DNA of 64,000 nt from JAEUOS01 sp965279115 (GTDB taxonomy: Bacteria; Pseudomonadota; Gammaproteobacteria; Burkholderiales; JAEUOS01): positions 6,510,001 to 6,574,000 of the forward strand of contig OZ257137.1 of NCBI GenBank assembly GCA_965279115.1, given 5' to 3'. A program made the translations under genes and the position numbers. The notes below the pieces were generated by a model. The model searched no databases, was not told the origin of the DNA, and worked only from the letters and a program-made list of their open reading frames with translations. Positions 17,589 through 27,079 of this stretch are shown in pieces (the stretch's first letter is position 1; the number at the start of each line of letters is the position of its first letter).

Positions 17589-17623
17589 AGCGCGGTGACA
17601 CCGAGAAAACTTTTCATCATCAT
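16406..17623 (-). CDS. Stand-alone FlhA cytosolic-domain paralogue with FlhF-derived start
   Basis: An intact 405-residue gene encodes only the C-terminal cytosolic part of FlhA. Residues 1-10 (MMMKSFLGVT) copy the FlhF start. Residues 11-25 are a decayed end of the last FlhA membrane span: FGAGANWVDGWQ against FGGGAIWVGWWL, with Asp and Gln now inside, so no membrane anchor remains. Residues 57-405 align with FlhA without gaps at about 78% identity by hand count. FlhA family blocks persist (VATHLNHLMQSHA, GVNIRDMRSIVETL) and the last 17 residues match FlhA exactly. Changes include LIDDLTP to LIDYLTP and APKLI to VPNLI. ASWEDQE/ASWEDLR is a 21-base tandem repeat at 17443-17484. A GAGG site 8 bases upstream came with the duplicated flhF leader. 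In FlhA this domain forms the ring that receives chaperone-substrate complexes; here the function is unknown. Confidence 0.9.
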   Translation of the reverse strand: MMMKSFLGVTALFGAGANWVDGWQAKKTARKEAAAADEKAPAQTTTVQASWEDQEASWEDLRPVEELGLEFGYKLIPLVDRGQGGELLKRIQGIRRNFAQEVGFLPPQVHIRDSFVLKSNAYRISLKDVVVGEGEVHAGMLLAINPGNAVAPLPGTPAREPAFGLPGIWIESAIREKALASGYTVVDADTVVATHLNHLMQSHAHALLGIIETEALIDHFNCRVPNLIDYLTPRLIPLTTFTRVLQGLLEEGVNIRDMRSIVETLIDHAARTKDAAELVAQVRIALGHAILQMQFGPSADIGMLVLEPDLERLLEQSVSPATGELLGIEPGLAENLSRDLLAEAKRLEDLGKPPALLVPDRLRPGLSRMARRVLQRLKVFSYAEIPDVCTIRVAGMVGARGGMPG

Positions 17624-18838
17624 GGCTGTGGCCTCTTCGCGAACTCGCTTGATTCAATCCTGGGTCTTGCAAACATGTCAGCCGGGCATTCCGCCGCGCG
17701 CCCCCACCATCCCGGCGACGCGGATGGTGCAAGCATCGGGGATCTCGGCGTGCGAAAGCACTTTCAGGCGCGGCAGTACGCGGCGCGCCATGCGCGACAG
17801 GTCGGCCCGCAGCTTGTCGGGTACCAGCAGGGAAGGCGGCTTGCCAAGGTTTTCCAGGCGCTGCGCCCCCGCCAGCAGGTCGCGCGCAAGGTTCTCGGCC
17901 AAACCGGGCTCGATTCCCAGGGGCTCACCTGCAGCGCCTTTGGCCGATTGCGCGAGCATGCGCTCTAGGTCAGGCTCCAGAACCAGCATCTCGATTTCAG
18001 CCGAAGTACCGAACAGCATTTGAAGGATGGCGCGCCCGAGCGTGATGCGCACCTGCGCCAGCAGTTCGGCCGCGTCGGTGGTGCGGGCCGCATGGTCGGT
18101 AAGAGTTTCGACAACGCTGCGCATGTCGCGGATATGCACACCTTCCTCCAGCAAGCCCTGCAGCACGCGGGTGAAGGTGGCAAGCGGAATGAGCTTGGGC
18201 GTGAGGTCGTCGATCAGCTTTGGAGCCTGCTTGTTGAAATGCTCGATCAGGGACTGCGTCTCACTGCGCCCGAGCAACGCCGCCGCATGCGACTGCATGA
18301 GATGGTTCAGGTGGGTCGCCACAACCGTGCCGGCATCGACCACCGTATAGCCGGTGGCGAGCGCCTGGTCGCGGACGCTGCCTTCGATCCAGGTGGCGGG
18401 CAGTCCGAAAGCCGGGTCGCGTGCCGGTGTGCCGGGCAGCGGTGCCACCGCGTTGCCCGGATTGATGGCCATGTACATGCCGACGTAGACGTCGCCCTCG
18501 CCGATGACCACGCCCTTCAGGCTGATGCGATAGGCGTTGGGTTTCAGTTCGAGGTTGTCGCGGATGTGTACCGACGGCGGCAGGAAGCCGACTTCCTGGG
18601 CGAACTTCTTGCGGATCGCCTTGATGCGCTTGAGCAGTTCACCATCCTGGACGCGGTCGACCAGTGGGATCAGGCGAAAACCGACCTCCAGGCCCAAAAC
18701 GTCGACCGGCGCGAGATCCTCCCAGGAAACCTCGCCGGACTCGTTCGGGGCGGGCGCTTTCTCATCCGCCGTCGCCGTCGCTTTCTGCGTGGCACGCCGC
18801 GACAGCCACCAGCCCACCCAGATCGCACCACCGCCAAA
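17589..18838 (-). repeat. Tandem duplication, parental-position copy
   Basis: First copy of the unit: the 3' part of true flhA, the flhA-flhF style intergenic leader, and the flhF-like first codons that now start the FlhA paralogue. The join between flhF-derived and flhA-derived sequence is near 17589, where ...GTCACCGCG from the flhF side meets CTGTTTGGC from the flhA side (read on the minus strand). Confidence 0.83.
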
Positions 18839-19786
18839 GGCGATGAATGCGAAATGCGGCATGCCAGGAATCAGGCCCATCGCAGCCAGTACCGCGCCGG
18901 TGATCATCAAGGTTTGCGGATTGGCCACCAGCTGGCGAACCACCTGCGAACCCATGTCCTCGTTGGCGTTCTCGTCGGCGCCGACGCGGCTGACCATCAA
19001 GCCCGCCGCCACCGAGATCACCAGCGCGGGAATCTGCGCGACCAGGCCGTCGCCGATGGCCAGCAACACGTAGTTGTCCACCGCCTGGCCTGCCGGGAGG
19101 TCGTGCAGCACCATCCCGATGATCATTCCGCCGATGATGTTGATGAACAGGATCAGGATGCCGGCGATCGCGTCGCCGCGCACGAACTTGGCCGCGCCGT
19201 CCATGGCGCCGTAGAAGTCGGCTTCCTGGGCGATTTCCGCACGGCGCTTGCGTGCGTCCTGCTCGGTGATGTGGCCGGAGTTCAAGTCGGCGTCGATCGC
19301 CATCTGCCTTCCAGGCATCGCATCCAGGGTGAAACGTGCTGCGATTTCGGCGATCCTTTCCGTACCCTTGGTGACGACCACGAAGTTGATCACCACCAGG
19401 ATCAGGAACACCACGATGCCGACGGCGAAGTTGCCGCCCACCAGGAAGTGGCCAAACGCTTCAATCACCTTGCCAGCGGCGTCGGGCCCGGTATGCCCTT
19501 GCAGCAGCACCACCCGGGTCGAGGCGACGTTGAGAGACAGGCGCAACAACGTGGTCACGAGCAGCACGGTCGGAAACGCCGCGAAGTCCATCGTGCGATT
19601 GGCGTAGATCGCCGCAAACAGCACGATCAGGCCGAGCGCGATGTTGAAGGTGAACAGCAGGTCAAGCAGGAAGGGCGGCAACGGCAGGATCATCATCGCC
19701 AGGACCATGATGATGAACACCGGCGCGGCCAAGCCGCGCAATGGAATGTTGCGCCAGCCGCCGCCCCGCAAGGTGAAGGTGCTCAT
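17678..19786 (-). CDS. flhA: FlhA, flagellar type III export gate protein
   Basis: FlhA is the nonameric core of the flagellar export gate. It couples proton flow to export and docks chaperone-substrate complexes. The 702-residue protein has about eight membrane spans in residues 20-330 and the FHIPEP-type cytosolic loop with MPGRQMAIDADLNSGHITEQ and RKRRAEIAQEADFYGAMDGA, followed by the cytosolic ring domain (about 355-702). The ATG at 19786 overlaps the flhB stop by four bases (ATGA). Downstream lie the duplicated C-terminal gene and flhF. Confidence 0.98.
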   Translation of the reverse strand: MSTFTLRGGGWRNIPLRGLAAPVFIIMVLAMMILPLPPFLLDLLFTFNIALGLIVLFAAIYANRTMDFAAFPTVLLVTTLLRLSLNVASTRVVLLQGHTGPDAAGKVIEAFGHFLVGGNFAVGIVVFLILVVINFVVVTKGTERIAEIAARFTLDAMPGRQMAIDADLNSGHITEQDARKRRAEIAQEADFYGAMDGAAKFVRGDAIAGILILFINIIGGMIIGMVLHDLPAGQAVDNYVLLAIGDGLVAQIPALVISVAAGLMVSRVGADENANEDMGSQVVRQLVANPQTLMITGAVLAAMGLIPGMPHFAFIAFGGGAIWVGWWLSRRATQKATATADEKAPAPNESGEVSWEDLAPVDVLGLEVGFRLIPLVDRVQDGELLKRIKAIRKKFAQEVGFLPPSVHIRDNLELKPNAYRISLKGVVIGEGDVYVGMYMAINPGNAVAPLPGTPARDPAFGLPATWIEGSVRDQALATGYTVVDAGTVVATHLNHLMQSHAAALLGRSETQSLIEHFNKQAPKLIDDLTPKLIPLATFTRVLQGLLEEGVHIRDMRSVVETLTDHAARTTDAAELLAQVRITLGRAILQMLFGTSAEIEMLVLEPDLERMLAQSAKGAAGEPLGIEPGLAENLARDLLAGAQRLENLGKPPSLLVPDKLRADLSRMARRVLPRLKVLSHAEIPDACTIRVAGMVGARGGMPG

Positions 19787-20925
19787 GCCACCACCCCTTC
19801 ATTGAGCGGGTCGAGTTCCGGCGGTACCGGCAGCCCGACCGGCGCCACCGGCATGCGACCAGCACCGGCATGGCGCAACTGGAACACCCATGCCAGGACG
19901 AGCGACACGGCGTTATAGAGCGCTGCGGGGATCTCGGCCTCAAGTTCTACGTGCTTGTAAAGCGCACGCGCCAGCGGTGGTGCCTCCAGGAGGGGAACGC
20001 CGTTTTCAGCCGCGATGTCGCGGATCCGGGCCGCGACCTCGTCGGTCCCCTTCGCTACCACCCGGGGAGCCCCCCTGGAGCCAGCCTGGTAGGACAGCGC
20101 CACCGCATAGTGTGTCGGGTTGGTGACCACGACATCGGCCGTGGGAACCGCGGACATCATGCGGCGCCGCGCGGCCTGGTACTGAAGCTGGCGCCTCTTG
20201 CCCTTGACCTGCGGGTCACCTTCGGATTGCTTGAACTCGCGCTTTACGTCCTCCTTGGACATGCGCAGGCCGTGCCGGTGCTGCCAAAGCTGAAGGGGCA
20301 CGTCGGCGGCCGCGATCACCAGCAGGACCGCCGCCATCCACAGGAAATCGCGGGTAATCACCTTGCCCACCCATGCCATTGCGGTTCCGCTGTCCTGGCT
20401 GAGCGGCACCACGAACGCGATCTGGTCCCGCCATACCAGCGAACCCACCACGCCACCGATCAGGATGACCTTGAGGATCGCCTTGCCCAATTCGGCCGCG
20501 CTTTGCATCGATACAAGCTTGGACAGGCCGCTCAGCGGATTGAGTCGCGAGAAGTCCGGGGTGATCGGCTCCGTGCTGAATACCCAGCCGCCAATGGCCA
20601 GTGGCGCCACGAGCGCGGCGACGAAGAGGAGGCCCAGAAGCGGCAGGGCCGGCATGATGCCTTGCAGGGCGACCTGGCCGGCGGCTTCCAGCGCAAGAGC
20701 GGGATCAAATGCCGCGGCCCGGGAAACACTCAGGCCGCCGCGCAGGAAGTCCATCGCCTTCTGCGTTACCTGCGGGCCAAGTGCGGACATGCCTGCCGCA
20801 CCGGCCAGCAACAGCGCGGCGGTGGTCAGCTCACGCGAGCGCGGGGTGTGCCCGCGTTTGCGAGCATCATCCAGCTTCTTCTGCGACGCTGGTAATTCAC
20901 GATCTTGAGCCTGCTCTGCCGCCAT
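19783..20925 (-). CDS. flhB: FlhB, export gate substrate-specificity switch
   Basis: FlhB is an inner-membrane export component whose autocleavage switches export from hook-type to filament-type substrates. The 380-residue protein starts at the ATG at 20925, with GAGG about 9 bases upstream. The N-terminus has LPASQKKLDDARKRGHTPRS, four membrane segments lie in about 30-210, and the cytosolic domain carries the cleavage motif NPTH at residues 269-272 in VVVTNPTHYAVAL. A Pro-rich tail follows (about 355-380). It is first of flhB-flhA-paralogue-flhF-flhG-fliA. A free-standing homologue of its post-cleavage fragment lies at 41667. Confidence 0.98.
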   Translation of the reverse strand: MAAEQAQDRELPASQKKLDDARKRGHTPRSRELTTAALLLAGAAGMSALGPQVTQKAMDFLRGGLSVSRAAAFDPALALEAAGQVALQGIMPALPLLGLLFVAALVAPLAIGGWVFSTEPITPDFSRLNPLSGLSKLVSMQSAAELGKAILKVILIGGVVGSLVWRDQIAFVVPLSQDSGTAMAWVGKVITRDFLWMAAVLLVIAAADVPLQLWQHRHGLRMSKEDVKREFKQSEGDPQVKGKRRQLQYQAARRRMMSAVPTADVVVTNPTHYAVALSYQAGSRGAPRVVAKGTDEVAARIRDIAAENGVPLLEAPPLARALYKHVELEAEIPAALYNAVSLVLAWVFQLRHAGAGRMPVAPVGLPVPPELDPLNEGVVA

Positions 20926-21133
20926 TGGCGGGCCCTCTATAGGGTTGTCGGATAACGGTTCAATTATTCCGGCAGGCAAGGGTGGCAAATGCCGCAAACA
21001 GGGGACCAAATGCGTCGTTATTCGCCGCCTTGCGCGACGAATCCCGGGCCAAGAATCGGTCACAGGTGATGGCGCATCGAAGCAGGCCGCGCGACCGCCA
21101 CTTGTCCAACCGAAAAACGGAAGGAAGACCGAA

Positions 21134-21349
21134 ATGGAGCAAATCGGACTCGCCGGTTTCACCGGTGAAACGCATGACAGCGACTTCCGTGCCGCCGACG
21201 CATGGACGGCCGCCTTTGAAAACGCGGATATCGCGGCGGATTACGCCGGTGCTTTCGAGGCCGCGGAGATCGACCCGCTGGATATGGAAGACGACCTGTT
21301 CACCCTGGTGGCCCGGCGCCCGAGTCGCCGCCTCAAGGTACGTCACTGA
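21134..21349 (+). CDS. Small acidic hypothetical protein, divergent from flhB
   Basis: I do not recognise this 71-residue protein. From the ATG at 21134 (preceded by GGAAGGAAG, 6 bases away) it begins MEQIGLAGFTGETHDSDF, has an acidic Ala-rich middle (DIAADYAGAFEAAEIDPLDM) and a basic end (RRPSRRLKVRH). No signal peptide or membrane span is visible. An upstream in-frame TTG at 20945 would extend it, but the extra residues look non-coding. It sits alone on the plus strand between flhB and a chemoreceptor gene. The good ribosome-binding site argues for expression; function is unknown. Confidence 0.5.
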   Translation: MEQIGLAGFTGETHDSDFRAADAWTAAFENADIAADYAGAFEAAEIDPLDMEDDLFTLVARRPSRRLKVRH

Positions 21350-21427
21350 AGAGCCGCAACGGCGTCACACCGCACGGCTCCCCTGCCAGGCGGCCCGCCT
21401 GCGCGGCACCGGCCGGCACCGCGCGGC

Positions 21428-23230
21428 TTAATCGCCCTTCAGCAGAACCTCGGGCGAAAAGCCGAAGCGCAGGCAACCCCAGTGGCGGCCACCGATCTCG
21501 ATCGGCATCGACAGGTCGTTGAGGATCTCCCCGGTGTCGCGACGATAGGTCTGCAACAGGAAGCGGGCGCGATTGGCAGCCGCCCTGGTCCCGGTGGCAT
21601 CGGTGAACATGCGCTTGTCGCGGCTGGACACCAAGTCCACGGCACGGTTTCCGGTGGGCGCCTTCGAATACTTGCTGTTGTGGGTGGGCGCATAGGCCCG
21701 GGTATCGATGGCCAGCGCGAACGTTCCGCCCTCGGTTTCCTCGACCAGCCTGTCGTAGAGGGGCTGCAGCACCTGCTCGCATTCGCGGTCATAGCCGGTG
21801 TGGTATTTCTGCGGATCGGTACCCGGAATCGCCCGATAGTTCTGGTCGAACACGTTGATCCCGCGCGCGGCCAACGCAGCCAGGCGTTCGCCGCAGAGAT
21901 CGCGATACGCGGCCACGCGATCGATGATTTCCTCGAACTTGCCATGACCGATGCGGAAGCGCGCCGCCAGTTCCTCGATCATCTCGGTCGCCTGCGAGAG
22001 TTCCTGCGAAGCCTTGAAGGCCTGTTCCATGCGGGTGCCCACGTCCACCGACATGCCGCGGATGGCCGAAACCTGGGCGTGGATCTGCGTGTTGGCGACA
22101 CTGACCGATTCGATCGACTCACGCACTTCGCTGACCCGGTCTCCCATGCTGGAGAAGTCACGCACGATCGAGTCGAAGCGCTGCGACGAACGCTCGACGA
22201 CGGCGCCGGCATTGCGGATTGCCTCGTCGATGCCGCCGGTCTCGTTCCTGGTGCTTTCCACCAGGCCGGACATGCCGTCGACATTGCGGGCGATGTCGCC
22301 GGTGGCCTGCTTGACCTTTTCCGCCAGCTTGCGCACCTCGTCGGCCACCACCGCGAAGCCGCGACCGGCCTCGCCGGCCCGCGCCGCCTCGATGGCTGCG
22401 TTCAGGGCCAGGAGGTTGGTCTGGTCCGAGATGTCGTTGATGAGCTTCACCACCGAGGCGATGCTGCGCGAGTTCTCGCCAAGCCGCTCAACGGTGCCGG
22501 TCAGAACCTCGAGGCGCCCTTTCGCGACCTCGATGTCGCGATTGACGGCCAGCAACTCCGCATATGCTTCATTGGCACCTGCCACATGGCCGGCCGCAGC
22601 CACGGCGATCTCCTGCGCGCTTTCCGACACCTTTCCGAGCGAGCGCTGGGCGCTGTCGGTGGCATTGAAAACCTCCACGGCCAGTTCGCCCTGGCGTCCC
22701 GCAAGCGTGGTCGATTCGCTCACGCCACCCGCGGTCTTGGCCGATTCATAGGCCACCTGCACGCTCATCTTGCGGACCTCGGCGATGACGTGGCGCAACT
22801 GGCCGGCAAACGCGTTGTAGCTCACGGCCAGATCGCGCAACTCGTCCTGCGTCATGGCGGGCATGTCGCTGGACAGGTCACCCTCGCCGGCACCGATCTC
22901 GCGCATTTTCGTGGCCAGCGCACGCACCGGCCGCACGATCAGATGGCGCAGATATAGAAACACGCCGACTGCGGTCGCAAGCCCGACCGCGCACAGGCCG
23001 GCAGCCGCGAAAAGCTGCGTATCCAGCGCATGCGCAATCTTCAGCGCGACCTCCGGCGCCAGGCCCGCTGACGCCACCGCAGCGTGGAGGCTGTTCCAGC
23101 CGGACCACAGCACCACGGCCATGAGCACCGGGAAGATGGCCAGCATCCCCACATTGCCGACCAGTTTGCGGGTCAGGCTGTGAAACCAGGTCCGTTCAAC
23201 CGCGGCGTACAGATCATCGAAGGCCTTCAT
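21428..23230 (-). CDS. Chemoreceptor (MCP) with C-terminal sensor-like domain
   Basis: A 600-residue methyl-accepting protein that feeds CheA/CheW. Two membrane spans near residues 20-40 and 68-90 enclose a short loop; a HAMP domain follows (RHLIVRPVRALATKMREIGA). The signalling tip is [20 protein letters not shown] then [16 protein letters not shown]. Unusually, about 145 residues follow the coiled coil, from VAAYRDLCGERLAAL through NSKYSKAPTGNRAVDLVSSR and QTYRRDTGEILNDLS to GGRHWGCLRFGF. This tail resembles a Cache/PAS-like ligand domain found at the C-end of some receptors. Start at 23230 (MKAFDDLYAAVERTWF) places the membrane span correctly. It is last of three receptor genes after cheA. 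Confidence 0.92.
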   Translation of the reverse strand: MKAFDDLYAAVERTWFHSLTRKLVGNVGMLAIFPVLMAVVLWSGWNSLHAAVASAGLAPEVALKIAHALDTQLFAAAGLCAVGLATAVGVFLYLRHLIVRPVRALATKMREIGAGEGDLSSDMPAMTQDELRDLAVSYNAFAGQLRHVIAEVRKMSVQVAYESAKTAGGVSESTTLAGRQGELAVEVFNATDSAQRSLGKVSESAQEIAVAAAGHVAGANEAYAELLAVNRDIEVAKGRLEVLTGTVERLGENSRSIASVVKLINDISDQTNLLALNAAIEAARAGEAGRGFAVVADEVRKLAEKVKQATGDIARNVDGMSGLVESTRNETGGIDEAIRNAGAVVERSSQRFDSIVRDFSSMGDRVSEVRESIESVSVANTQIHAQVSAIRGMSVDVGTRMEQAFKASQELSQATEMIEELAARFRIGHGKFEEIIDRVAAYRDLCGERLAALAARGINVFDQNYRAIPGTDPQKYHTGYDRECEQVLQPLYDRLVEETEGGTFALAIDTRAYAPTHNSKYSKAPTGNRAVDLVSSRDKRMFTDATGTRAAANRARFLLQTYRRDTGEILNDLSMPIEIGGRHWGCLRFGFSPEVLLKGD

Positions 23231-23261
23231 GCTGATTCCTTTCCCCGGGCAGACGCGCTGA

Positions 23262-25295
23262 TCAGGCGGCGCCAAGCGGGCGCATCTTGAAATGGGCCAC
23301 CAGGGCATTGAGCGTGGTGGCAAGTTTTTCGAGCTGACCGGCTTCGCCGGCCACCGAATTGATGGCGCGATGGTTTTCGTCGCTCATGCGTGCGATTTGC
23401 TCCACGTTGCGCGCGATGTCGCTGCTGGCGGCGGACTGTTCCGCGAGCGCGGAGGAGATTTCGTTGACAGCGGTCACGACCGCGCCGGCGCCTGACTCGA
23501 TCTCGATCATGCGTGCGCCAGCGCCGCGTGCCTTCTCCACACCGCTGCCGATGGCTGCCTTCCAGGTGTCCACCTGCGCCACGGCCTGGCGCGTACCATC
23601 CTGAATGCCGGCCACCATGCCGACGATTTCCTTGGTTGACTGCGCTGTCCGTTCTGCAAGCTTGCGCACCTCGTCCGCAACTACGGCGAAGCCGCGTCCC
23701 TGTTCTCCCGCCCGGGCTGCCTCGATCGCGGCATTCAGGGCAAGCAGGTTGGTCTGGCCGGCGATCGCCTCGATGACACCCACAATGCGGGAAATCTGCG
23801 TCGATTCCCTGCCCAGGCTGTCGATGATGAGCGCGAAATCCTGCGCCGCGGCCGCGATGCCGTTCATCTCGGTGGCGGCCCCCTGCACCGCCTGATTGCC
23901 GGCCACCGAAAGCTCCCCTGCGTTCTGCGAAGCCCTGAGGGCGTCGTTGGACGATCCCGCCACATGGCCAATGCTGACGGTAAGCTGCTCTATGCCGGCC
24001 GCCATCGCGGCGGCCGCGTCGTTCTGCGCGTTCGATGCCGAGGCCACCTGGGCCGTCATCGCCGACAGGGAGCCGGCGGTACGTGAAAGTTCAGCCGCCC
24101 CCTGCCCAACCTCTGTCAGAACCTTGCGCATCGCATCGCCGACTGCATTGAAGCTGGCGGCGATGTCGGCGAATTCGTCACGGGATTGCACGCTCACCGC
24201 GACGGTGAGGTCGCCTTCGGCGAGCCGCTTGCTGGCCATGGATACATCCCGCACTGCCCGCGTCACGGCCAGCAGAGCCCCCATCGAAAGGTACAGGGAA
24301 AGAAGGAAACCGGCCACCAGCACGCCGAACGAAGCGTTCCTGGTGAACCGCAGATCCGCAAGCCTTGCCTCGAGCAGTACCGTCAGTTCCTCGTTGGCGC
24401 TTTTCTGCAGGGCTTGGGCAACCGCTACCGGCTTGGTCGCAAGCTCGAAAAAGCGGTTCGAATCGATATCCGGCTGGCCCGTGAGGATCTTCTCGTCGAC
24501 CAGCTTCACGATCGCGGCATGCTCCGCGTCGAACTCGCTCAGCAACTTGCCAACACTGCCCTGTGCGGAAGGGCTCATCTGCTGCACCTTGCGCAGGCCT
24601 TCACGGGTGTCCGACAGGAAAATCCGCATTTCCGACAACAAACCGCGAACTTCCGTGGTGTCGTCGAAGGAAACACCACGGTCTTCGGCAAGCATCGCGC
24701 TCACGCGGCCACGCAATTTCGCCGCGGCCTCGGAATATCGCGGAAGGCGGAATATCGACGCATCCATGAGGTAAAAGGTAGCCGCCTCCGGATCCAGGGT
24801 GAGCGTCGAACCGTCGGCGACGGATCGTACATAGGCGAGGGTCTTGTCTATGACCGCCGTATGCCGCGCGAAATTCTCCGCCGGCTTGGCACCGGCCACG
24901 CCCTGCTGCACCTTCTGCCATTCAACCTTGAGGTCCGCCCAGGGCTTGGCAGTGCCGAATTCCGCGCCATCGCGAGCATCGAGGGCATCCAGCGCCTTGA
25001 TGGCGTCTCCGGCATCCTTGTCCGCGACGGAAAGCTTCCCGGCAGCCGCCTTGTTGCCCGCCAGGAACGCACTGGAAAGCCCACGGTGACGCTGCATCGC
25101 ATCGACCAGTTTCTGCAGGTCGCGCTGATGCGCGGTACCGCGAATTTCACCGGAGGTTGCATGCAACAGGGCCTGGTTGGCGCGAAAATACTGAATCGAG
25201 ATGGCAAGCGATCCAACTGCACCAAGACCGATGATCAACAGCAATTTGGCACGCAGGCCAAGCCGGTTCATGAATGCGATAGCGGGTGCGAACAT
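23262..25295 (-). CDS. Chemoreceptor (MCP) with NIT sensor domain
   Basis: A 677-residue receptor. Membrane span 1 is near residues 15-35 and span 2 near 328-350. The large periplasmic part between them contains [14 protein letters not shown], the hallmark of the all-helical NIT (nitrate- and nitrite-sensing) domain. HAMP ([20 protein letters not shown]) and a standard cytosolic domain follow, with [20 protein letters not shown] and [20 protein letters not shown]. The ligand assignment comes only from the family; this receptor's own ligand is not shown. It lies 51 bases after the preceding receptor gene and 31 before the next. Confidence 0.93.
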   Translation of the reverse strand: MFAPAIAFMNRLGLRAKLLLIIGLGAVGSLAISIQYFRANQALLHATSGEIRGTAHQRDLQKLVDAMQRHRGLSSAFLAGNKAAAGKLSVADKDAGDAIKALDALDARDGAEFGTAKPWADLKVEWQKVQQGVAGAKPAENFARHTAVIDKTLAYVRSVADGSTLTLDPEAATFYLMDASIFRLPRYSEAAAKLRGRVSAMLAEDRGVSFDDTTEVRGLLSEMRIFLSDTREGLRKVQQMSPSAQGSVGKLLSEFDAEHAAIVKLVDEKILTGQPDIDSNRFFELATKPVAVAQALQKSANEELTVLLEARLADLRFTRNASFGVLVAGFLLSLYLSMGALLAVTRAVRDVSMASKRLAEGDLTVAVSVQSRDEFADIAASFNAVGDAMRKVLTEVGQGAAELSRTAGSLSAMTAQVASASNAQNDAAAAMAAGIEQLTVSIGHVAGSSNDALRASQNAGELSVAGNQAVQGAATEMNGIAAAAQDFALIIDSLGRESTQISRIVGVIEAIAGQTNLLALNAAIEAARAGEQGRGFAVVADEVRKLAERTAQSTKEIVGMVAGIQDGTRQAVAQVDTWKAAIGSGVEKARGAGARMIEIESGAGAVVTAVNEISSALAEQSAASSDIARNVEQIARMSDENHRAINSVAGEAGQLEKLATTLNALVAHFKMRPLGAA

Positions 25296-25346
25296 ACCTT
25301 GTCCCTTTTTTGGTCTCTGGTGATTTCCTGATGTTGATCGGAACGC

Positions 25347-27008
25347 CTAGATGGCGATACGAAACCGGCTGACGCTCTGTTGCAGGGTCTTCGCCAGCGC
25401 GTCAAGGTCACTCGCCTGACTGGATACCGATCCGACGGCCTTGACATTTTCTTCCGACATCCTTGCGATCCGCTCGACGTTTTGCGCCAGCTGCACGCTG
25501 GTGCTGCTCTGTTCCGCCAGTGCGTCATTGATCTCGCTGACCGCGCTGGCCGCCTGGTTGGCGCTGGCGCGCACTTCCCCCATGCGCTCGCCGGCGCCCT
25601 GAGCGCGCGAAACACCATCGGCGACCTTGCCCGACCAGCCTTCCATGTGTCCGACCGCCTGCGCCGTACCTTCCTGGATCGCCTGCACCATCGAACCGAT
25701 TTCGGCGGTCGACTGGGTGGTGCGCTCGGCGAGCTTGCGCACCTCATCGGCGACCACGGCAAATCCGCGGCCCTGTTCGCCGGCCCGCGCCGCCTCGATG
25801 GCCGCATTCAGCGCCAGAAGGTTGGTCTGGCTCGCGATCTCGGAAATGACGTGCACGATCCTCGAGATCGAAGTGGAATGGCCCTCAAGCGTGCGCATCA
25901 TGGCGGACATTCCGTCGACGGATTGGGCGATCTCGTTCATGTCGGCCGCAGCCGCCTGCACAGCCGCATTGCCTTGTTCGGAAAGATCTCCGGACTTGCG
26001 CGAGATCCGCAACGCCTCGCCGGAATGGCCCGACACCTGCTCGATGGAGGTCGTGAGCTCCTCGACGGCGGCCGCCATCGACGAGGCGGCGTCGCTCTGT
26101 GCCTCGGTGGAGTCGCTGATCTGACGTGTGGCCGAGGAAAGGTCCGCCGCGGTCGAAGCCAGACGTGCACTGCCCGCCGCCACTTCGGTGATCATGTCAT
26201 GCAGGGTTTCACGCATGCGCGCAAGCGCCGACATCAGACTGTTGGTGTCGCCCGCCTTGAGCGTGACGGCGGTCGAGACGTCTCCGGCGGCGATGCGCTG
26301 TGCCACTGCGACGGCCTCGTAGGGTTCGCCGCCCAGGCTCCGGATGACGCCGCGTGTCATCCATAGCGTGATGACGATGGCACCGGCGATTCCGCACAGC
26401 ATGCCGGCGCCGATCGCAATGCCCCAGCCTTTTGCGCTCGCGGCGGCCGCCGACGTCGCCGCCGCCGCGCGCTTGACCGAATGGTCGCGCACACGATCGG
26501 CCAGACGGGCAGCAGTCGCGATCAGCGGCGCGTCGATGCCGGACACCGCCTGGTCGGCAAGGAAGGCCGTGGTGACGTTGATCGGGTCATAGAGCTCCAG
26601 ACCCTTGTTGAGCTTGGCGACCACCTCCGCGTGCTGCTTGAGGAAAGCGGCGATGTCGGCGGCGAGATCCAGTTCGATCTTCGGCGCAAGCTTTTCGAGC
26701 TTTGACAACTGCTCGCGAACCGCACCATCGGACTTCTTGTAGTCCGCCAGCGCCTCCTTGTAGAGTTTCTCGTCCGTGCCTCGCAGAAGCACGGTCTTGA
26801 ATGTATTGGCGGTCTGGCGCGCAGCGGCCCGCACGGAGGTCGCCGCGAGCATCGCCTGAACCTCCAGTTGGCGGGCGTCGAGTTCACGCGCCATGTCACG
26901 GCTAAGTGCGTCGGAAGCGTAATAGCCGGCGCCGGATACCGCCACAAACAGCACGGTGATCGACACCAGCAGGACCGTCGCCCTGGATTTGATTGTCGTG
27001 AAGTTCAT
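25347..27008 (-). CDS. Chemoreceptor (MCP) with four-helix-type periplasmic domain
   Basis: A 553-residue receptor with membrane spans near residues 13-32 and 196-217. The roughly 160-residue helical periplasmic region ([20 protein letters not shown] through [20 protein letters not shown]) is sized like a four-helix-bundle sensor. HAMP follows ([20 protein letters not shown]), and the signalling tip is [20 protein letters not shown]. It is the first receptor downstream of cheA, 71 bases away. Ligand unknown. Confidence 0.93.
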   Translation of the reverse strand: MNFTTIKSRATVLLVSITVLFVAVSGAGYYASDALSRDMARELDARQLEVQAMLAATSVRAAARQTANTFKTVLLRGTDEKLYKEALADYKKSDGAVREQLSKLEKLAPKIELDLAADIAAFLKQHAEVVAKLNKGLELYDPINVTTAFLADQAVSGIDAPLIATAARLADRVRDHSVKRAAAATSAAAASAKGWGIAIGAGMLCGIAGAIVITLWMTRGVIRSLGGEPYEAVAVAQRIAAGDVSTAVTLKAGDTNSLMSALARMRETLHDMITEVAAGSARLASTAADLSSATRQISDSTEAQSDAASSMAAAVEELTTSIEQVSGHSGEALRISRKSGDLSEQGNAAVQAAAADMNEIAQSVDGMSAMMRTLEGHSTSISRIVHVISEIASQTNLLALNAAIEAARAGEQGRGFAVVADEVRKLAERTTQSTAEIGSMVQAIQEGTAQAVGHMEGWSGKVADGVSRAQGAGERMGEVRASANQAASAVSEINDALAEQSSTSVQLAQNVERIARMSEENVKAVGSVSSQASDLDALAKTLQQSVSRFRIAI

Positions 27009-27079
27009 TTCTGCACCGCCTTTCGGACCGCCACGGCGAGGCGCCGGTGGTGGTCGGGTGACCCGCTGCCGCGGCCGGA

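Noticed and set aside
16406..17623. FlhA-domain gene as a simple frameshifted pseudogene of flhA
   Set aside because: The true flhA upstream is full length with its own stop, this frame has no internal stop, and the start comes from flhF, not from a broken flhA.
18020..19918. A 632-codon plus-strand frame opposite flhA, and many similar long frames opposite other genes
   Set aside because: High GC content opens antisense frames. They lack ribosome-binding sites, have His/Arg/Gly-rich low-complexity products and lie opposite well-identified genes.
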